Notes: generated by a model from the sequence alone, not told the origin. Shown: positions 11,060 through 22,957, counted from the first letter of the stretch. The stretch is DNA of 64,000 nucleotides from Angiostrongylus vasorum (GCA_018806985.1 JADANN010000400.1:1291173-1355172); one strand, 5' to 3'. Program-made: numbers and translations.

Positions 11060-11250
11060 GCTTGATACTTGATACTTGAACCGCCCGTCCTCACTGGTTG
11101 TGCGGACCCCTGCCTCAGGTCGTCACCACCACAGGCAGTCGCAACACTTGTGGATCAGAGAGAGATTTGCCACCATGCAACTAATTTGATAGCAGGACGG
11201 TGGTGGATCCTGGTATTGGTTTACTCACGATGACGCGGTTATGAGGTATA
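11060..11250 (-). repeat. Rep-A copy, internally deleted
   Basis: It begins with the heptamer tail (TTGATACTTGATACTTGA), then CGTCCTCACTGGTTGTGCGG, AGGTCGTCACCACCACAGGC, TTTGCCACCATGCAAC and CGGTGGTGGATCCTGGTATT. It lacks the middle and most of the head. Confidence 0.75.
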
Positions 11251-11599
11251 TATATATAGCGGTGGTAATAAATAGCACAATAAGAATAGATAAATGAATA
11301 TACATATGTATATATACATATACACATAAGCCCGGCTCTTCCTCATTGAGAGATCTCATGCTGTCAAGTCATGATGCAATTGGGCATGTCGCCAGATAAA
11401 CGACAGGGGATTATTTTAAAAGCGACCTTACGCTTCAGTGAGAAGTGGGTGCATTGAGGAGACGGGCTTCCCTGTTTCTGCTGCATCGATTTGACACATA
11501 CTTTCTGTATTTGCGACGGCATATTCATGAATGTGTGCGCGGATGTATTCTCGTTTCATGCGTGTTGTATCCCAAGACACAATCCAGCGAAAAGTCTGC

Positions 11600-13110
11600 A
11601 ATCATCTGACTTGGAAGTATGTGGGAGACGGTTAGCAGTCTCCCTCTAACAAATCAACACCACCTGATCTGGACAGGACAAAATCTGAACACTTGAAGGA
11701 CGTTCCGCCAGTCCTCGTAAACACACTGGCTCGGCTCTTCACACGTTACCTGACAGAATGCAAGCTTCCCACTCAGTGGATGACTAAGGAGACCGTGCTA
11801 TTGTTCATGAAGTGTTAACTCCACGATATCGGCAACTACCGCCCAATTTAATTGCTGTCTGTCGTCTACAAGCTTTTCACCACAGTCGTCCTAAACTGGA
11901 TTGACAGAACACTGGACGAAGAACAGCACCGTCAGCACGCAGAGTCTCCAGTATGATTCAGAACAATGAACCACATCGGCGTGATAGCCATACTCACTGA
12001 AGTACCGCGAGTTCAAGAGACTGCTTTCCTTCAATCTTCATCGATTTAAGAAAAGCTCTTGACTCAGTTAAGATAGAAGCAATCACGGAAGAAGTATACA
12101 ACCAGGTCGTCCCTACTCAGCATATAAAGATTCTTCATGAAGACATAAAATTTTCACAACCACAATATTACCATGCCGTGAGGATATTAACATCCAACGA
12201 GGGTTTAGACAAGGCGATACCATCTCACAGAATTTTTTTTCCGCCTCCTAGGAGGATATGATGATATCATGCTAACAGTGGAATGGAGCGACATGGGAGT
12301 GAAAACCGATGGTCGGCAATTACACCATCTTCCCTTTGTCAGTGACAGCGTTCTTTCTAAACCCAAGCATTAGCCAGACTGGACGAATGCTTGAAGACGT
12401 TGATGAAGCATGTGAAAAACTGGTCTTCGTCTCAATCTCATAAAAGCGATGTTCATGAAGAACGGTTTGGTTTCTTATGTCCCTTTATTCTGATTTTAGC
12501 GAATGTTCCCGAACGCTCCAGCTACGTCTATTTAGGTCGGTCAAAAATCCAACGTGATGAATTATTTTGCTCCAGAGCAGGAAGAAGTGAGCGCCTTAGA
12601 GTTTATTCAAAAGCATGGAGGATCTAGTAAAGGAGTCAAAAAAGCGCCCGATTATGTGCCCACATTTTTAAATCCACTGTTATTTCTTTCTCAAAGTATG
12701 CGTCGGAAACCCGCTTAGTGCATTAGGAGGATAAAAAATCACCTAGCGTTACAGAACGCACGGTTGAAACAACGATGTTAAGAGTATCTCGTAGAACGTT
12801 TACGCCGTTCCACACGCCAAAATGTTGAAGATGAGATGGGACCGGACGAGTAATGCTTATGAACGGCAACCGACGGACAAAAGCAGTAAATGACTGGATT
12901 CCTCGGGATGTTAAATGTGCAAGAAGATACTGCAGAAGTACCACCACCCAAGGATCGGAGTCCTTCACGAAAAAGTGAGTAGAAAGATGTTATCTTCTAT
13001 GTTTCTATGAGTCAGAACAACCCACTGGGCTACTCCTGCACCCGACAGTGAGAAATGGAAGATTTACTGGCCTCCGCTCAAGTCACTCGATGATCAACGG
13101 GGCGACAGGT
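11600..13110 (+). pseudogene. RTE-type non-LTR retrotransposon reverse transcriptase, degraded
   Basis: A long relic with stops and frameshifts keeps reverse transcriptase signatures in order: a region translating near LVNTLARLFTRYLTECKLP (11,715), a GNYRPI-like block (11,830), LLSVVYKLFTTVVLNWIDRT (11,850), FIDLRKALDSV (12,040), a GFRQGDTIS block (12,200), and HLPFVSD in place of the YADD box (12,330). Toward the 3' end is VNDWIPRDVK (12,890). At 13,050-13,107 is EKWKIYWPPLKSLDDQRGDR followed by TGA, the RTE ORF end. The order, and the final EKWK...DR-stop, point to an RTE clade element. It cannot be active. Confidence 0.75.
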
Positions 13111-13116
13111 GATATA

Positions 13117-13150
<34 letters not shown>
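13111..13150. repeat. (AT)n microsatellite at the RTE 3' end
   Basis: The TA-rich run starts directly after the RTE stop codon at about 13,107, where non-LTR elements often carry a simple-repeat 3' tail. More degenerate AT/GT-rich repeats continue to about 13,255. Confidence 0.8.
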
Positions 13151-13153
<3 letters not shown>

Positions 13154-13861
13154 TGCATGTATATAAATGCATATTTGCATGCGTAGATATAGATGTATAC
13201 ATTTATATACGTATTGTGCATATATGTGTATATGTGTACTATATATAAATATGTATATGTTTGTGAAAAAAAGTCCATAGGTGTTGCTGAAAAAACCCTT
13301 GGGGAATCTGGATCGAGGACATGAAGAAAAACGAGTCATATTTTCATAATTTCTATTAATGAACCAACGAATTGCCGCCACTTTTTTTGGTCACCGTCAT
13401 CTTTTGATGGAATATTCAAAGCATTCACTGAAAAAAAGTTGGTCCTGTCTGGTAAAGGTACGTTGATCGTTCTATTTTATTCAAACTCTAAGCACGAAGA
13501 ACGATAATTTTAGCAAAATAATGGTACCTACATGGATCTTTCGTATCATCTTGTTTTGTTTTCATTTTTAAAAGTAGTAGATGACTGCTTCGATGTAGTT
13601 GGCTCTGAAATTGCACCAGCTCACCAACGATATTGTACTACACATTTTTCTAGAACGGCATTGGGGAAGTGAGATTTTCTTAAAGAACATTTCCTCTTTT
13701 TTGCACAATTACTGGTCATTGTATCTAAGTTTCTCATAGGTGGTGGCTATTCCATCCAACAAACAAATAGGTTTTTTTCTCAACATTTATATCTACATTA
13801 CAGTAATTTACAAGTTATTTCACAGTATTACCTTAAAGTACGATTGTCACTACTTACTTGG

Positions 13862-14235
13862 GTACTTCTACGGCCCGCTCTTACTGGTCGTGCGCCGCAC
13901 CATGTTCTCCATTTTTTTGAGTTTGCTTGCTTACCCATTGCGTTTCACTGGAGCCCCGAGGTGAGCCTGGCCAAAGTCTGCCCTAGGTCGTCACCACTAC
14001 AGGCAGTCTCCGTACTTGTGGATCAGAGCTAGATTTGCCACCATGCGACTATGATACCAGTACGGTGGTGGATCCTGTTATTGGTTTACTCCTAGCTGGG
14101 CTTCTGACGGAAACGTCGGACTCCTTCTCAGCGTGGGAGACCCTCCCAGAGGATGAATCCCCGCTGTACATCGCAGCCTAACACCCAGGAACACCCTCAG
14201 CCACGATGAGGGGGGTAAACCGTCGGAGTGACGAT
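13862..14235 (-). repeat. Rep-A copy, nearly complete
   Basis: Blocks in order: ACTTCTACGGCCCGCTCTTA, a GGAGCCCCGAGGTGAGCCTG block, TAGGTCGTCACCACTACAGG, ATTTGCCACCATGCGAC, TATTGGTTTACTCCTAGCTG, CCCCGCTGTACATCGCAGCC, and TAAACCGTCGG. Collinear with the other copies. Confidence 0.8.
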
Positions 14236-15049
14236 TGTCAATAACAAAAATATGTGTTAGTATTGGCATTATATGCTCTAATTTTTTAGATCTAAACGAA
14301 TTTAGCGCTTTAATCTCAGGCTCGTTTTGATTGCGCTATCTTTTTTATACAAAATCGTAGTTGTATCATGCATCATTACATTGACAGATAACTTGTAATT
14401 CAACCATTTTTAGTGAGCAGTAAAGCAAAACAATATGTGATTTATAACAATCCACGAAATGCATTTCCTTTGACCACTGATAAAATTATGCTAACAATTA
14501 CCATCACTTTGAGCCTTCAATTGCTGTTGCTTGGCACTCAATTGCTCAATGCAATTCGAAGCTGAACTGTTCTCTGGCACAACTCGTGTAAGATAGTTCT
14601 GTAATTATTTACTTGGTCCACTTTATAATCCACTTTAGCGTTCTTGAATAATCACCAAGGTTATCAATATAATGTCAAGCCAGAACACCTAGAGTCGTCT
14701 AATATTTAGCAAATATTACCCAAAAGTGATATCCTCTACAACGACGTCTTCTTCTTTATACTATTTATTGGTCCTTTTTAGTAGAAAATGTCCATATTAC
14801 CTATGCAGGAACAACTAGTTATTGAGGGAGTCTTACAAACTCTTAGTATAACTAAAACTAATAGGTCTGGTATATGATAAATAGTGGTGAGACAGAATAT
14901 CGACTGTAATCCTTTTGTTGGGCTGTTACTCTTCATTTCTTACAGTCCAGTTGTCTATAGTCGTTAAGGTCTGTTAGCGAGCCTTCTTAGATCCCATCTT
15001 TTTCAGTGAGACGTTGAACATGATCAGTAAGTTCATGAGAAAATGATCA
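14236..15049. other. AT-rich intergenic DNA
   Basis: No recognised repeat, exon or motif. Confidence 0.3.
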
Positions 15050-15590
15050 GACAACGCACATTTCTGAAGAAGACCCAGTTCATGAAAAAAAATCTCATGA
15101 TGCGAAAGCGATCAGGAACATGGAGAACAACAAGAAGGAGACATTGGAGAAAAAAAAAGAGCAGCTTAGGTTCATTCTAGTTTCTCAAAGATTTCTCCTA
15201 CCAACTTAAAGACCCGAAGATCCACGCTTACCTTTTTGATTCAGTGCTCTTACCAGTGCTCTGTTTTGCCGCAGAGAAGTGGGCTGATACTTAAACCACG
15301 TCAAGAATACTGTGACTACTCACAGAGTGCTTGAACAATGTTTTCTAAAATATAACTGGCACACACAATATCGAACCGGGCTGGGAAGCACTGATCTTCT
15401 GAATCTATCTCACTTTCGAGACCGAAGTCAAAACACATCAGTTACGAACTACACATGGGCCGGTTGCATAATAAGAAGAACGGACGACAGGCGACTAGAA
15501 GAACCGTACAGCGGACTCCACGAGGATACAGGTGTTCCTTAGTACGGCCAACACCTACACGTTGGGCGGACGTGTTCGTAATTAAAATCA
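15050..15590 (+). pseudogene. RTE-like reverse transcriptase 3' fragment (second family)
   Basis: A broken frame translates as DPKIHAYLFDSVLLPVLCFA near 15,210, continues THRVLEQCFLKYNWHTQYRT and STDLLNLSHFRDRSQ in the 15,312-15,542 frame, and then a TWAGCIIRRTDDRR block. This is the post-catalytic region of RTE-type ORFs (HLFDSxVLPALxYAAETW ... RWAGHxxR). Stops interrupt it. A second copy of the same region is at 16,260-16,690. Confidence 0.65.
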
Positions 15591-16259
15591 GTCAGCTGTA
15601 CTCATAACCACAGTTGTTTTACATATCACGAATTAAGACACGCACCCGCATCTCTGGTCTAGTCAAGCCACCACCATGGACGACGACTGCGGAGGAAGGA
15701 AACGACTGGTAAATTTTCTATGGCGTGCACTAACTCATGAAGCTGGAGTATCGAAGTACCCAAGCAAGTATGAGAGTAAAAAATAAGGGAGTAAAAGCAG
15801 AAAAATTTTTTAAAGATTGCATACCTTAATGTCAGAAAATTTTCTATTGCAGTCGTCATAATTACAATAACACATAGCGTTTCCGTCGTCGTCGTCGTAG
15901 TTACATTTCATTTGTCTTCGTGACTAAAACACGTCCAATCCTCATTTAACTTCGAGTTTTTGAAAATTCTCCGAAAGGCATACTAAAAATAAGGTCTTGT
16001 AATAAAGAAATTTACAAGTGGATTCGGAAATGGAGCAGTTCCGAAGTCCATGTCTTCTGGTTGGCAAGATGAAGGGATAAAAAACTGTGCAGACGTTTCC
16101 TTTAACTGCGTCCTGAATGAAACATCCGAACAACAATGAAAGCATGCGATGAAAATAACCTCTCAGCTTTCAGAAGCTAGTAGCGCCCATAGGTCAATAA
16201 CATCTTCTTCTTTTTTCGACCAATGTTTTGAAATGTGTAAGATCGTCTTTGTAATCCAC
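15591..16259. other. Unassigned DNA between two RTE fragments
   Basis: It contains a small GTC-rich run near 15,880-15,900. No gene or family repeat is recognised. Confidence 0.3.
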
Positions 16260-16690
16260 AGACTTAAGGTTAATATTTCAAATGCGCAGAAAGCTCTACT
16301 CGCCACTCACAAAGTGTGTGAACGACGTCTCCTGAAGCACGGATGGCTCATACAAGGTCTTACCGGAATGAGCATTTCAGATCTCCGAAATCTATCACAT
16401 TCTTGTGGTCCAAGAGAAAACATATTTATGGTAAACGTTAATGGGCTGGTTGTATGCTAGAAAGAACAGATGACAGGCAACCAAAAGAACACCTAAGTGC
16501 ACTCCGAAAGGACGGAGCGTACCTTCAGACGACCAAAACGATGGGTTGTCGTGCTCCTGGCTAACGTCAGCCATCTGAATTCGCATATTAAAACCACTTT
16601 TGCACGATGGAAAGGGTTCCGCTAACGTTACATGTTTGAAGTACATCACCACCATGGGCAGTAATCTCGAGAGAAAGACTGGAGTGAAAG
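16260..16690 (+). pseudogene. RTE-like reverse transcriptase 3' fragment, second copy
   Basis: The frame gives QKALLATHKVCERRLLKHGW, then GMSISDLRNLSHSCGPREN, then NGLVVC and a stop, parallel to the copy at 15,312-15,542. Frames shift at the stop. Confidence 0.6.
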
Positions 16691-16924
16691 TTGCGCTGAG
16701 GTTCTCACTACACGTGAAGATGGACTATAAGGTTTATGAGGATAAACGAGCCAAGAAGGAATAGTGGGCCTGTTCTTCTCAATTGGTAATTATTATTCCG
16801 TAGCAACATCTTCACCTTCTTTAGATGAGATACGAACATCAAACTTTCGAAAATTGTTCCCTTCCACTGTTTCTTACTCGTTTCTGCTTTCTTAATTCAT
16901 ATTTAACCTCTTCTCACAAAAAAT

Positions 16925-17260
16925 TCTGACAGCTTAGTTGAGTTTTTTATCTGCTGCCTAGTACCATTTCCATGGCAGGGTATTATGTGTGATACAACCA
17001 CAGTGATGCTGAGACATTTGCAAAATTCCGGACTGCAGGTGTCTGCGGTGAGGTCTGATCACGCTATTATCCTTCGCGGGGCTAACGCGTTCATCACCAC
17101 ACCATGCGGGTCGTTCGTTTTACCATTCTCTGAGCTACTTTTCCCATCAACACAAATGTCCATCAACAATCACCCGTAAACGGGATTGATCTGGAGAGCA
17201 CAGCAGACACTTGCTGTACCGAGTTTTGCAAATATTTCAGTATCAATCTGGTTGTATCTA
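16925..17260 (-). repeat. Rep-C copy
   Basis: Minus orientation. It contains TTTGCAAAATTCCGGACTG, GGTGTCTGCGGTGAGG, ACCACACCATGCGGGTC, CAATCACCCGTAAACGGGAT, and a GGATTGATCTGGAGAGC end, matching the other Rep-C copies. Confidence 0.75.
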
Positions 17261-17499
17261 ATAACATATTTGCTTTACTGTTGCTATTAGTGCCGTGGTT
17301 TTGTTGCTTTTTGCGCCGTTTGTGCGAACTTTTCACTACAAAAGCTTCTTTGTGCTGATCTGGAAAATGGGATGTTTTGTGTAATGACATACTAGAGTTT
17401 AGTATCTTCCACTTCGTAGATTACGAACGCATCATGAAAATGTAAAATAATCTCGTGGTTGTGAATCCAATTATGAACGCACTAGCCCGGCTATTTCTG

Positions 17500-17690
17500 A
17501 ACTTTATTGAGAATCGACTCGACCAGCATTCTCCAACATTCAAGATGTAATGAAAATCCTCAAGCAGTAGCCGAAGCCACATCACCTTAGTGGATGATGG
17601 GTGTGAGGAAGCGAATCGAATGCAAGAAGTCCTGGGATCCGCACAGCAGATGTGAAGACTGGTCTTATAAAATGAAATAAAAAAATCTTA
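17500..17690 (+). repeat. Rep-D SINE, 3' part
   Basis: ATCGACTCGACCAGCATTCT, ACATTCAAGATGTAATGAAA, GCGAATCGAATGCAAGAAGT and GATCCGCACAGCAGATGTGA are shared with the minus-strand copy at 56,255-56,625. The tail is AATGAAATAAAAAAAT. Confidence 0.65.
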
Positions 17691-17699
17691 TTACGTGTG

Positions 17700-19330
17700 T
17701 CGACTTTAGTTTTATTTGTTAAATAAGAGGAGTAGTTGCTGTAGGGATTAAAGCAGCGTCGTAACGTCAGACGATAAAATGTGAACGATGAAATTCTCAT
17801 AATCAATGGAAAGGCACCGTTCTTAAAAAGGAAGTTACTGCAGTGAATTTAATGAATCCACTCAAGGTCTGTCGAATCTTACCACATAAGGCCCATTTAT
17901 ATCCGTTGCACATTTTAAGCACAAAATGTGTCGAACGATTTCGGAAAAAAGCAGAATATCTGAAAACAAAGATGTTGTAAAGAAAATCGTCGTAGTCTGA
18001 GAAAACTTGAAATCTTACTGGAAAGTTAATGTATGTTTCTCATGTTTCTCAACCAAAAAAATTTCCCAGCATGAGTGCCAGGGGGGATAGTCGTGTAAAA
18101 ACGGATATGAACGCGGGCATGGCCGAATTTTAAAAATTTTTCTCGTTATTTTTTTTAATGAGGAAACAACAAGCTTAATTAGATCCCTAGAAAAGAAAAA
18201 ATCGTATTGATGAAGCGAAAGGCAGTACCGAAAATCTTTAAATGTTATTCCAGCAAGAATATTTTCATGTTTTCTGCACTTCACCGGTTCGAACAATAGA
18301 TCATTTTAATAAATGGAAAGTGAATGGTAAGGAAGGGTTTCCTATTCGTTCTTAACAAAACCACTAACGAAACATTTCCTAACCGACCAGCTCGACAGCA
18401 CGCAATCTAAATGAACCCTACTAAGTTCGACGGACAAAACTAATAGACATAATGCTATCATTTGTTCAATTATCCACACACTAATGTGTTATCACGACGA
18501 ACTACCAGCTCAAAACAATAAAGAGGACTAGAAGCACAATGGTGCTAGGATGTTTGCAAAACTCGATACCTTTGGCCAGCTTCGAACCCGCAATTTCCTC
18601 TTCCGGCTAGTCGCGTGTTATTTACTGCACCACTAAAATCCTTGCTTTGCTTTTCTCTCAGCCAAAAGAAGACGACATTAATAAATGAAAAGTTAAAGAT
18701 TGTAATTCCCACTGCACCATCAGGTTAACTGGGTTCAGTTCCGCTTTGTATTGTGCTGTACTAGAACTTTCTCGGTCATGAGTATTTAAGAATGCATCAA
18801 ACGAGATTTCGAGGAACTGTTAATAAGGGCTGCTTTGTTGAAACATCCTGATAAGGTGCAGAAAACTCCTTTTCACACCATTCCTGTATGGATGAATGAG
18901 TCATTAAGAAAATGAGCGAAGCCTTCAGGTCTCTCGTAGCATCTGTAAGTCGAGTGCAATACAGTGGAGCATCCTTCGAGTAAAGTAACCACAGACGCGG
19001 ATTATCCGAGTAAAGCAAATCATTATCAATGGACTGCCAGCAGCCAAGAAACGTCCTGCATAAAAGGGGACAGCGTCGAGAGAGGTCACTAGATTCGAAT
19101 CGGTGCGTTCATGAACACCCACATCGGGGTGAGGAAGAACTGAGAACAGTCAACCTAGATTAGTTAGGCTACAAAGAAGAAGACATCAAAGCTTTAGCCA
19201 TATAAAGAGTTTTGAGACAACGTTGCGTAAGCTGAACAATCTAAAAAGGTGTAGTCTTCATTTATGCCGAAACTATTAAAAAAAACGTTAAAAAATATTA
19301 GAATTATTTCGTCCCAAATACACAGCTAAA
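17700..19330. other. Intergenic DNA
   Basis: Apart from the tRNA-like SINE head at 18,575-18,650 and a small Rep-C scrap near 18,680-18,745, no exon or repeat is recognised. Open frames at 18,015-18,296 and 18,797-19,122 (minus) have no supporting features. Confidence 0.3.
18575..18650 (-). repeat. tRNA-derived SINE head
   Basis: The minus strand reads GTGGTGCAGTAAATAACACG (A-box-like) and, about 25 bases on, GCGGGTTCGAAGCTGG (a good B box). No acceptor-stem pairing or CCA-type end is visible, so it is a SINE head rather than a tRNA gene. Confidence 0.45.
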
Positions 19331-19494
19331 TGTTCTTTACGAAACTGGCCTGAAGTCAGAGTTTTGCAAATATCTCAGCATCGTTGTGGTTGAATTTTGC
19401 TTTAATTCGAAACATTACAATCACATTTTTCCAGTGGAATGGCTGTCGTTTAAGCAAGAAACATGTTACCAACTATTATACTATTCCACACAAA

Positions 19495-19675
19495 AGGGGG
19501 ATAGCGTAGTTGTTATTGGTGTCGCCAATCAGGTAGCAAAGGTTCAAGTTCGATTCCCTCCCTCAGGGCTCCTTCACCCCACATGGGAACGTCCTTACGT
19601 GGATATCTCATTACAAACATTATTGACTCGACCAGTATTCTATGACATGTGAAATAGAAATGAAATAAAAAATAA
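19495..19675 (+). repeat. Rep-D tRNA-derived SINE, compact copy
   Basis: GGGGATAGCGTAGTTGTTAT (A-box region), then GGTTCAAGTTCGATTCCC (B box), a middle deletion, GACTCGACCAGTATTCTATG, and an ATGAAATAAAAAAT tail. It gives the clearest head of the family. Confidence 0.65.
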
Positions 19676-19984
19676 TTGCTATTCTACCTCTATTTAGCAG
19701 TTCGGTTGTTTATTAGGCTTGTTTTTTGAGGACCTTCAAACTTCTCTCCTCATTGGAATGCTGAACATTGGTCAAACATTATTTTTTCTGAAATCCCAGT
19801 TGAGTTTTTCAGAGTTTTCTTGTCGCTTTATGCAATTGTCTTACATTGTACACGTAGAATGGAGGTGGATGACAGTCTTGCGACTCGGATTTTTCCGGTA
19901 GCACAGCTTTTTTCTGCGACAGCAGCGAATTAGCAGAGCAATCGCTCGAGGACGTAGCAAGAAGGTGAGTCTTGCGGGTAAATG

Positions 19985-20160
19985 GAAACGAAGGACCCTG
20001 CATGGTGTGGTGGTGAACGCGTTACTCCCCGGAAAGGACAATAGCGCGTTCGTTCCCCACCATAGGCACCTGCGGTCCAGAGTTTTGCAAATATCTCAGC
20101 TTCGTTGAAGTTATATTTCGCAACATACCCTGCCATCAAAAAGAGTAGGCAGTAGGCAAA
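19985..20160 (+). repeat. Rep-C copy, upstream member of a recent tandem pair
   Basis: From AACGAAGGACCCTGCATGG to CCATCAAAAAGAGTAGGCAG it is almost base-for-base identical to 20,305-20,470. Confidence 0.8.
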
Positions 20161-20164
20161 AAGG

Positions 20165-20475
20165 TTAAAAATTGTGATTATAACTATAGCCTCAGCTTAA
20201 CTGGGTTCAATGCCGATTTGGGCTCCCCAGATCAATCCCTGTTGACGGGTGATTGCTGATGGCAAAAAGATCGATAGAACTAGCTGAGAGACAGGCGAAA
20301 CGAAGGACCCGCATGGTGTGGTGGTGAACGCGTTACTCCCTCGGAAAGGACAATAGCGCGTTCGTTCCCCACCATAGGCACCTGCGGTCCAGAGTTTTGC
20401 AAATATCTCAGCTTCGTTGAAGTTATATTTCGCAACATACCCTGCCATCAAAAAGAGTGGGCAGTAGGCACGGTT
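20165..20475 (+). repeat. Rep-C copy, downstream member of a recent tandem pair
   Basis: Full blocks: CCGATTTGGGCTCCCCAGAT, GGGTGATTGCTGATGGC, GAGAGACAGGCGAAACGA, GCATGGTGTGGTGGTGAACG, GCGCGTTCGTTCCCCACC, AGTTTTGCAAATATCTCAGC. Its 3' half nearly duplicates 19,985-20,160. Confidence 0.8.
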
Positions 20476-21429
20476 AAAACTAAAAAAACTTCATGTCGAT
20501 GTAATTAAACTAAGAAATTGGACGATTGTAAGACAAACGTTGAAGATTACTTCCCAAGAATCTTCGCCATTTGAATGGTCATCTTCATCATTTTAGCAGC
20601 GGTCATCGAAACCACCTAGGCTATTGTAGGAGACGATAAGACAGAAATAGAACAGCACTTCGTCATCGGTTGACGATATCCGGCTAATGCTCACTAATGG
20701 CTAGCTGTCAAGTTAACACCCTTCTACGGATCATTTTTAACAATTTTTCTTCTACTCCTCTAGTCCTCTAGTACAATAAGAAATTACATTTTACTTCGTG
20801 AAGTTGGACTAATGACAGATTCCTTGGTGAAAATCTGCAAAGTTTTCACGTGTTTAAATGGAGATCTTCCTTAAACTATTCTCTTCGGAACAATCTGCGT
20901 CTAGTGCTCTTCGCTCGTGCCTAAAATTGTATATAGGTAGCGATTACGAATAAGACCTTGACGGCAACGGTTTCCTGTAACCAAAGAAGTTGATGCTATG
21001 ATAAGACCTTTTCCAGAGTGTGGCACGCCTCTTCAATTGCTCTGTTTTTCACCTGTCAGGGGGAAATACTATAATATTGGTGAAAAAAGAAGCAAAGGAA
21101 TCATATAGATTTCCACTGCAGTGTTGTTATATTTTTTCCAAAAATTTTTTTTGTCTTTTTTGCTACTGGATGCTACCTTTCCTAAATTTGTGCAGAACAT
21201 TTAGCAACAAGTTTGTATGTCTTGGTGAAGATCGCTTCCTTAACTTCATTATGTAATAGAACCGGTTAGAATTGTAGTGCAATGACAATTATTTTGTAGG
21301 TTTACGATTGGTCAGTTGAAGTAAAAGGAAGCGAAGCTCCTGCTATGGGTTTCATTGGTTCTTAGATTGGTTAAAATACGACACGATGTCACACAAATTT
21401 TTGCATCATTTCATTGATAAGCAAAGACG
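20476..21429. other. AT-rich intergenic DNA
   Basis: The frame at 21,020-21,256 is Phe/Cys-rich without motif or splice support. Nothing else is recognised. Confidence 0.3.
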
Positions 21430-21434
21430 AAGAT

Positions 21435-21620
21435 GTTAAAAAAAAACTTTATTGGACTGATGTTTCGGTGCCTTCGCCTTCCTCACAGCGGCATTGAAGC
21501 GAGTCGATTGTCCACAGCTCTTTTTTCTTCCGATGTGGGTCTTCGCGATCGCTTCAAATCGAATTCAGTGATGGTCCTCTCGCATGAAGTGACCTCACTC
21601 GGCGACACTTCATTTTACAC
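21435..21620 (-). mobile_element. Possible terminal fragment of a second Penelope-like family
   Basis: The minus strand contains TGAGGAAGGC, a short spacer, then CCGAAACATCAGTC, resembling the GAAGGC...GCCGAAACGTCAG signature at 1.9 and 3.9 kb. The hammerhead C3 position is not conserved. The 123-codon open frame across it (21,433-21,804) is therefore probably repeat-derived. Confidence 0.35.
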
Positions 21621-21709
21621 AGGACATCTATTGATTAGCTGGTTTTTTAGTCCGGGTAATCGGGGATTGAGGGCGTTTTACTTAAAGGGGTACCCCACTG
21701 GATTGAACT

Positions 21710-21885
21710 CGACTTATAAACGCTTTGACCCACCTGAGGATTTCGCTGGTAGGCCATCTCGAGTCATTATAAAGCGCGGATATGCGTTCAATCAGCTCCA
21801 ATGATGCTTAATGAAGTCGAATTAAGTGCGTATCATTCAGGGATTGATCAACTCCGAGAGTTTTATCCTTTTTTATTTAAAAGGT
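21710..21885 (+). repeat. Rep-B SINE, 3' part
   Basis: ATCTCGAGTCATTATAAAGC, ATATGCGTTCAATCAGCTCC, TGCTTAATGAAGTCGAAT, CAGGGATTGATCAACTCCGA and a TTTTATCC tail, collinear with 58,170-58,465. Confidence 0.65.
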
Positions 21886-22192
21886 AAAGTGTTGAGCGAA
21901 AGATCAATCGCTGATGTTCACCATGCATTTAACTTCACCAAGCACCGCAGAGTTTGCTATTTGGCTTAAGCAATGGGTTTCTAGTAGCCTATCAATGTAG
22001 TAAATGCCCTTCCTCCTATACAATTCATCTGCTAATTTGCGTATTGGGGACGTTTGGAAGGAATGGTGATCTCTATGTGACTATTTTAAACATGATAGTA
22101 TTTATTTAATTGGACACTTGGATAGCCGCTTTCCATTGGTTGGTTGTGCCCCCAACATAATTTGCATCTGCTGAAGAATTGCTAGTGTAGCC

Positions 22193-22460
22193 ACTGTGGT
22201 TTCCTGGAGTCTCGAGGGCAGTCTAGGCGAAGCCTTCCTGAGGTCGTCACCTTACCCGGTAGTCTCGTCGACCTTGTTGATTAGAGGGAGACTTGCCATT
22301 ATGCGATTAGTTTGATACCAGGACGGTGGTGATTTATGTCAGACACCTTCTCAGCTTCAAAAGCCCTGCTGAGGGGATGGGAACCCTCTTGTACAATGCA
22401 CCCCGACACCCAGGAACACCTTCCAGCGACAATGAGGCGGTAAACCGTTGGCAGGCACAA
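22193..22460 (-). repeat. Rep-A copy, partial, arm of an inverted pair
   Basis: CCTGGAGTCTCGAGGGCAG, GAGGTCGTCACC, TTGCCATTATGCGATTAG, CAGGACGGTGGTGAT, CCGACACCCAGGAACACCTT and GCGGTAAACCGTTGG. The following copy (22,575-22,755) is inverted. Confidence 0.7.
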
Positions 22461-22574
22461 ATGATATTAAAGGGAAACAATTAGCATTTCATAGTAAGTT
22501 ATTGATAGTAAACTCAATAGCCACTAAAGAAATCGAAAAAAGGAAAAAAAAGTGATAAAGTTTCCCTTTCTGCA

Positions 22575-22755
22575 TTTCCCGCCCAATCGTTTACCGCCTG
22601 ATCGTGGTTGGGTGATGTTCCTGGACGTAGGGCTGTAATGAACAGAGGGGCCTCCCTGCAGGGCCTCCCAGGCTGAGAATGAGGCCGACGTTTCCATCTG
22701 GAAGCCCAGCTAAGAGTAAACGTCACCATCACCCTGGTATCAAACTAATCACATG
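22575..22755 (+). repeat. Rep-A copy, head half, arm of an inverted pair
   Basis: CGTTTACCGCCTGATCGTGG, GTTCCTGGACGTAGGGCTG, GCCTCCCAGGCTGAGAATG, AGCCCAGCTAAGAGTAAACG and CCCTGGTATCAAACTAATC. Confidence 0.7.
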
Positions 22756-22957
22756 GAACAAATCTCACTAGTTGAAGTGCGCTTTTGTGTCTATTTCAAG
22801 CTTTTTATCAAGTCAACTAGTTTCATTCCACCTTCCAAAAAGGCTTTTTCAAGTGTGGCGGATTGAGAACACTTACTCACAGAATGGCTGCTGTATAAAA
22901 TCTGTGTTCGGCAAGCTATCGATTATTTGCAAAAATTCTGTTAAAAAATCTCTATGT

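Noticed and set aside
13048..13381. Ile/Tyr-rich open frames on both strands
   Set aside because: They run through an AT/TA microsatellite and reflect low complexity.
18575..18650. tRNA gene
   Set aside because: B box is good, but no acceptor stem or anticodon arm can be drawn; a SINE head fits better.
19841..20451. Two frames beginning MMAGYVAKYNFNEAEIFAKL
   Set aside because: They are the duplicated Rep-C segments, not genes.
21433..21804. 123-codon frame
   Set aside because: It spans a retroelement terminal fragment and the Rep-B 3' end; composition follows those repeats.
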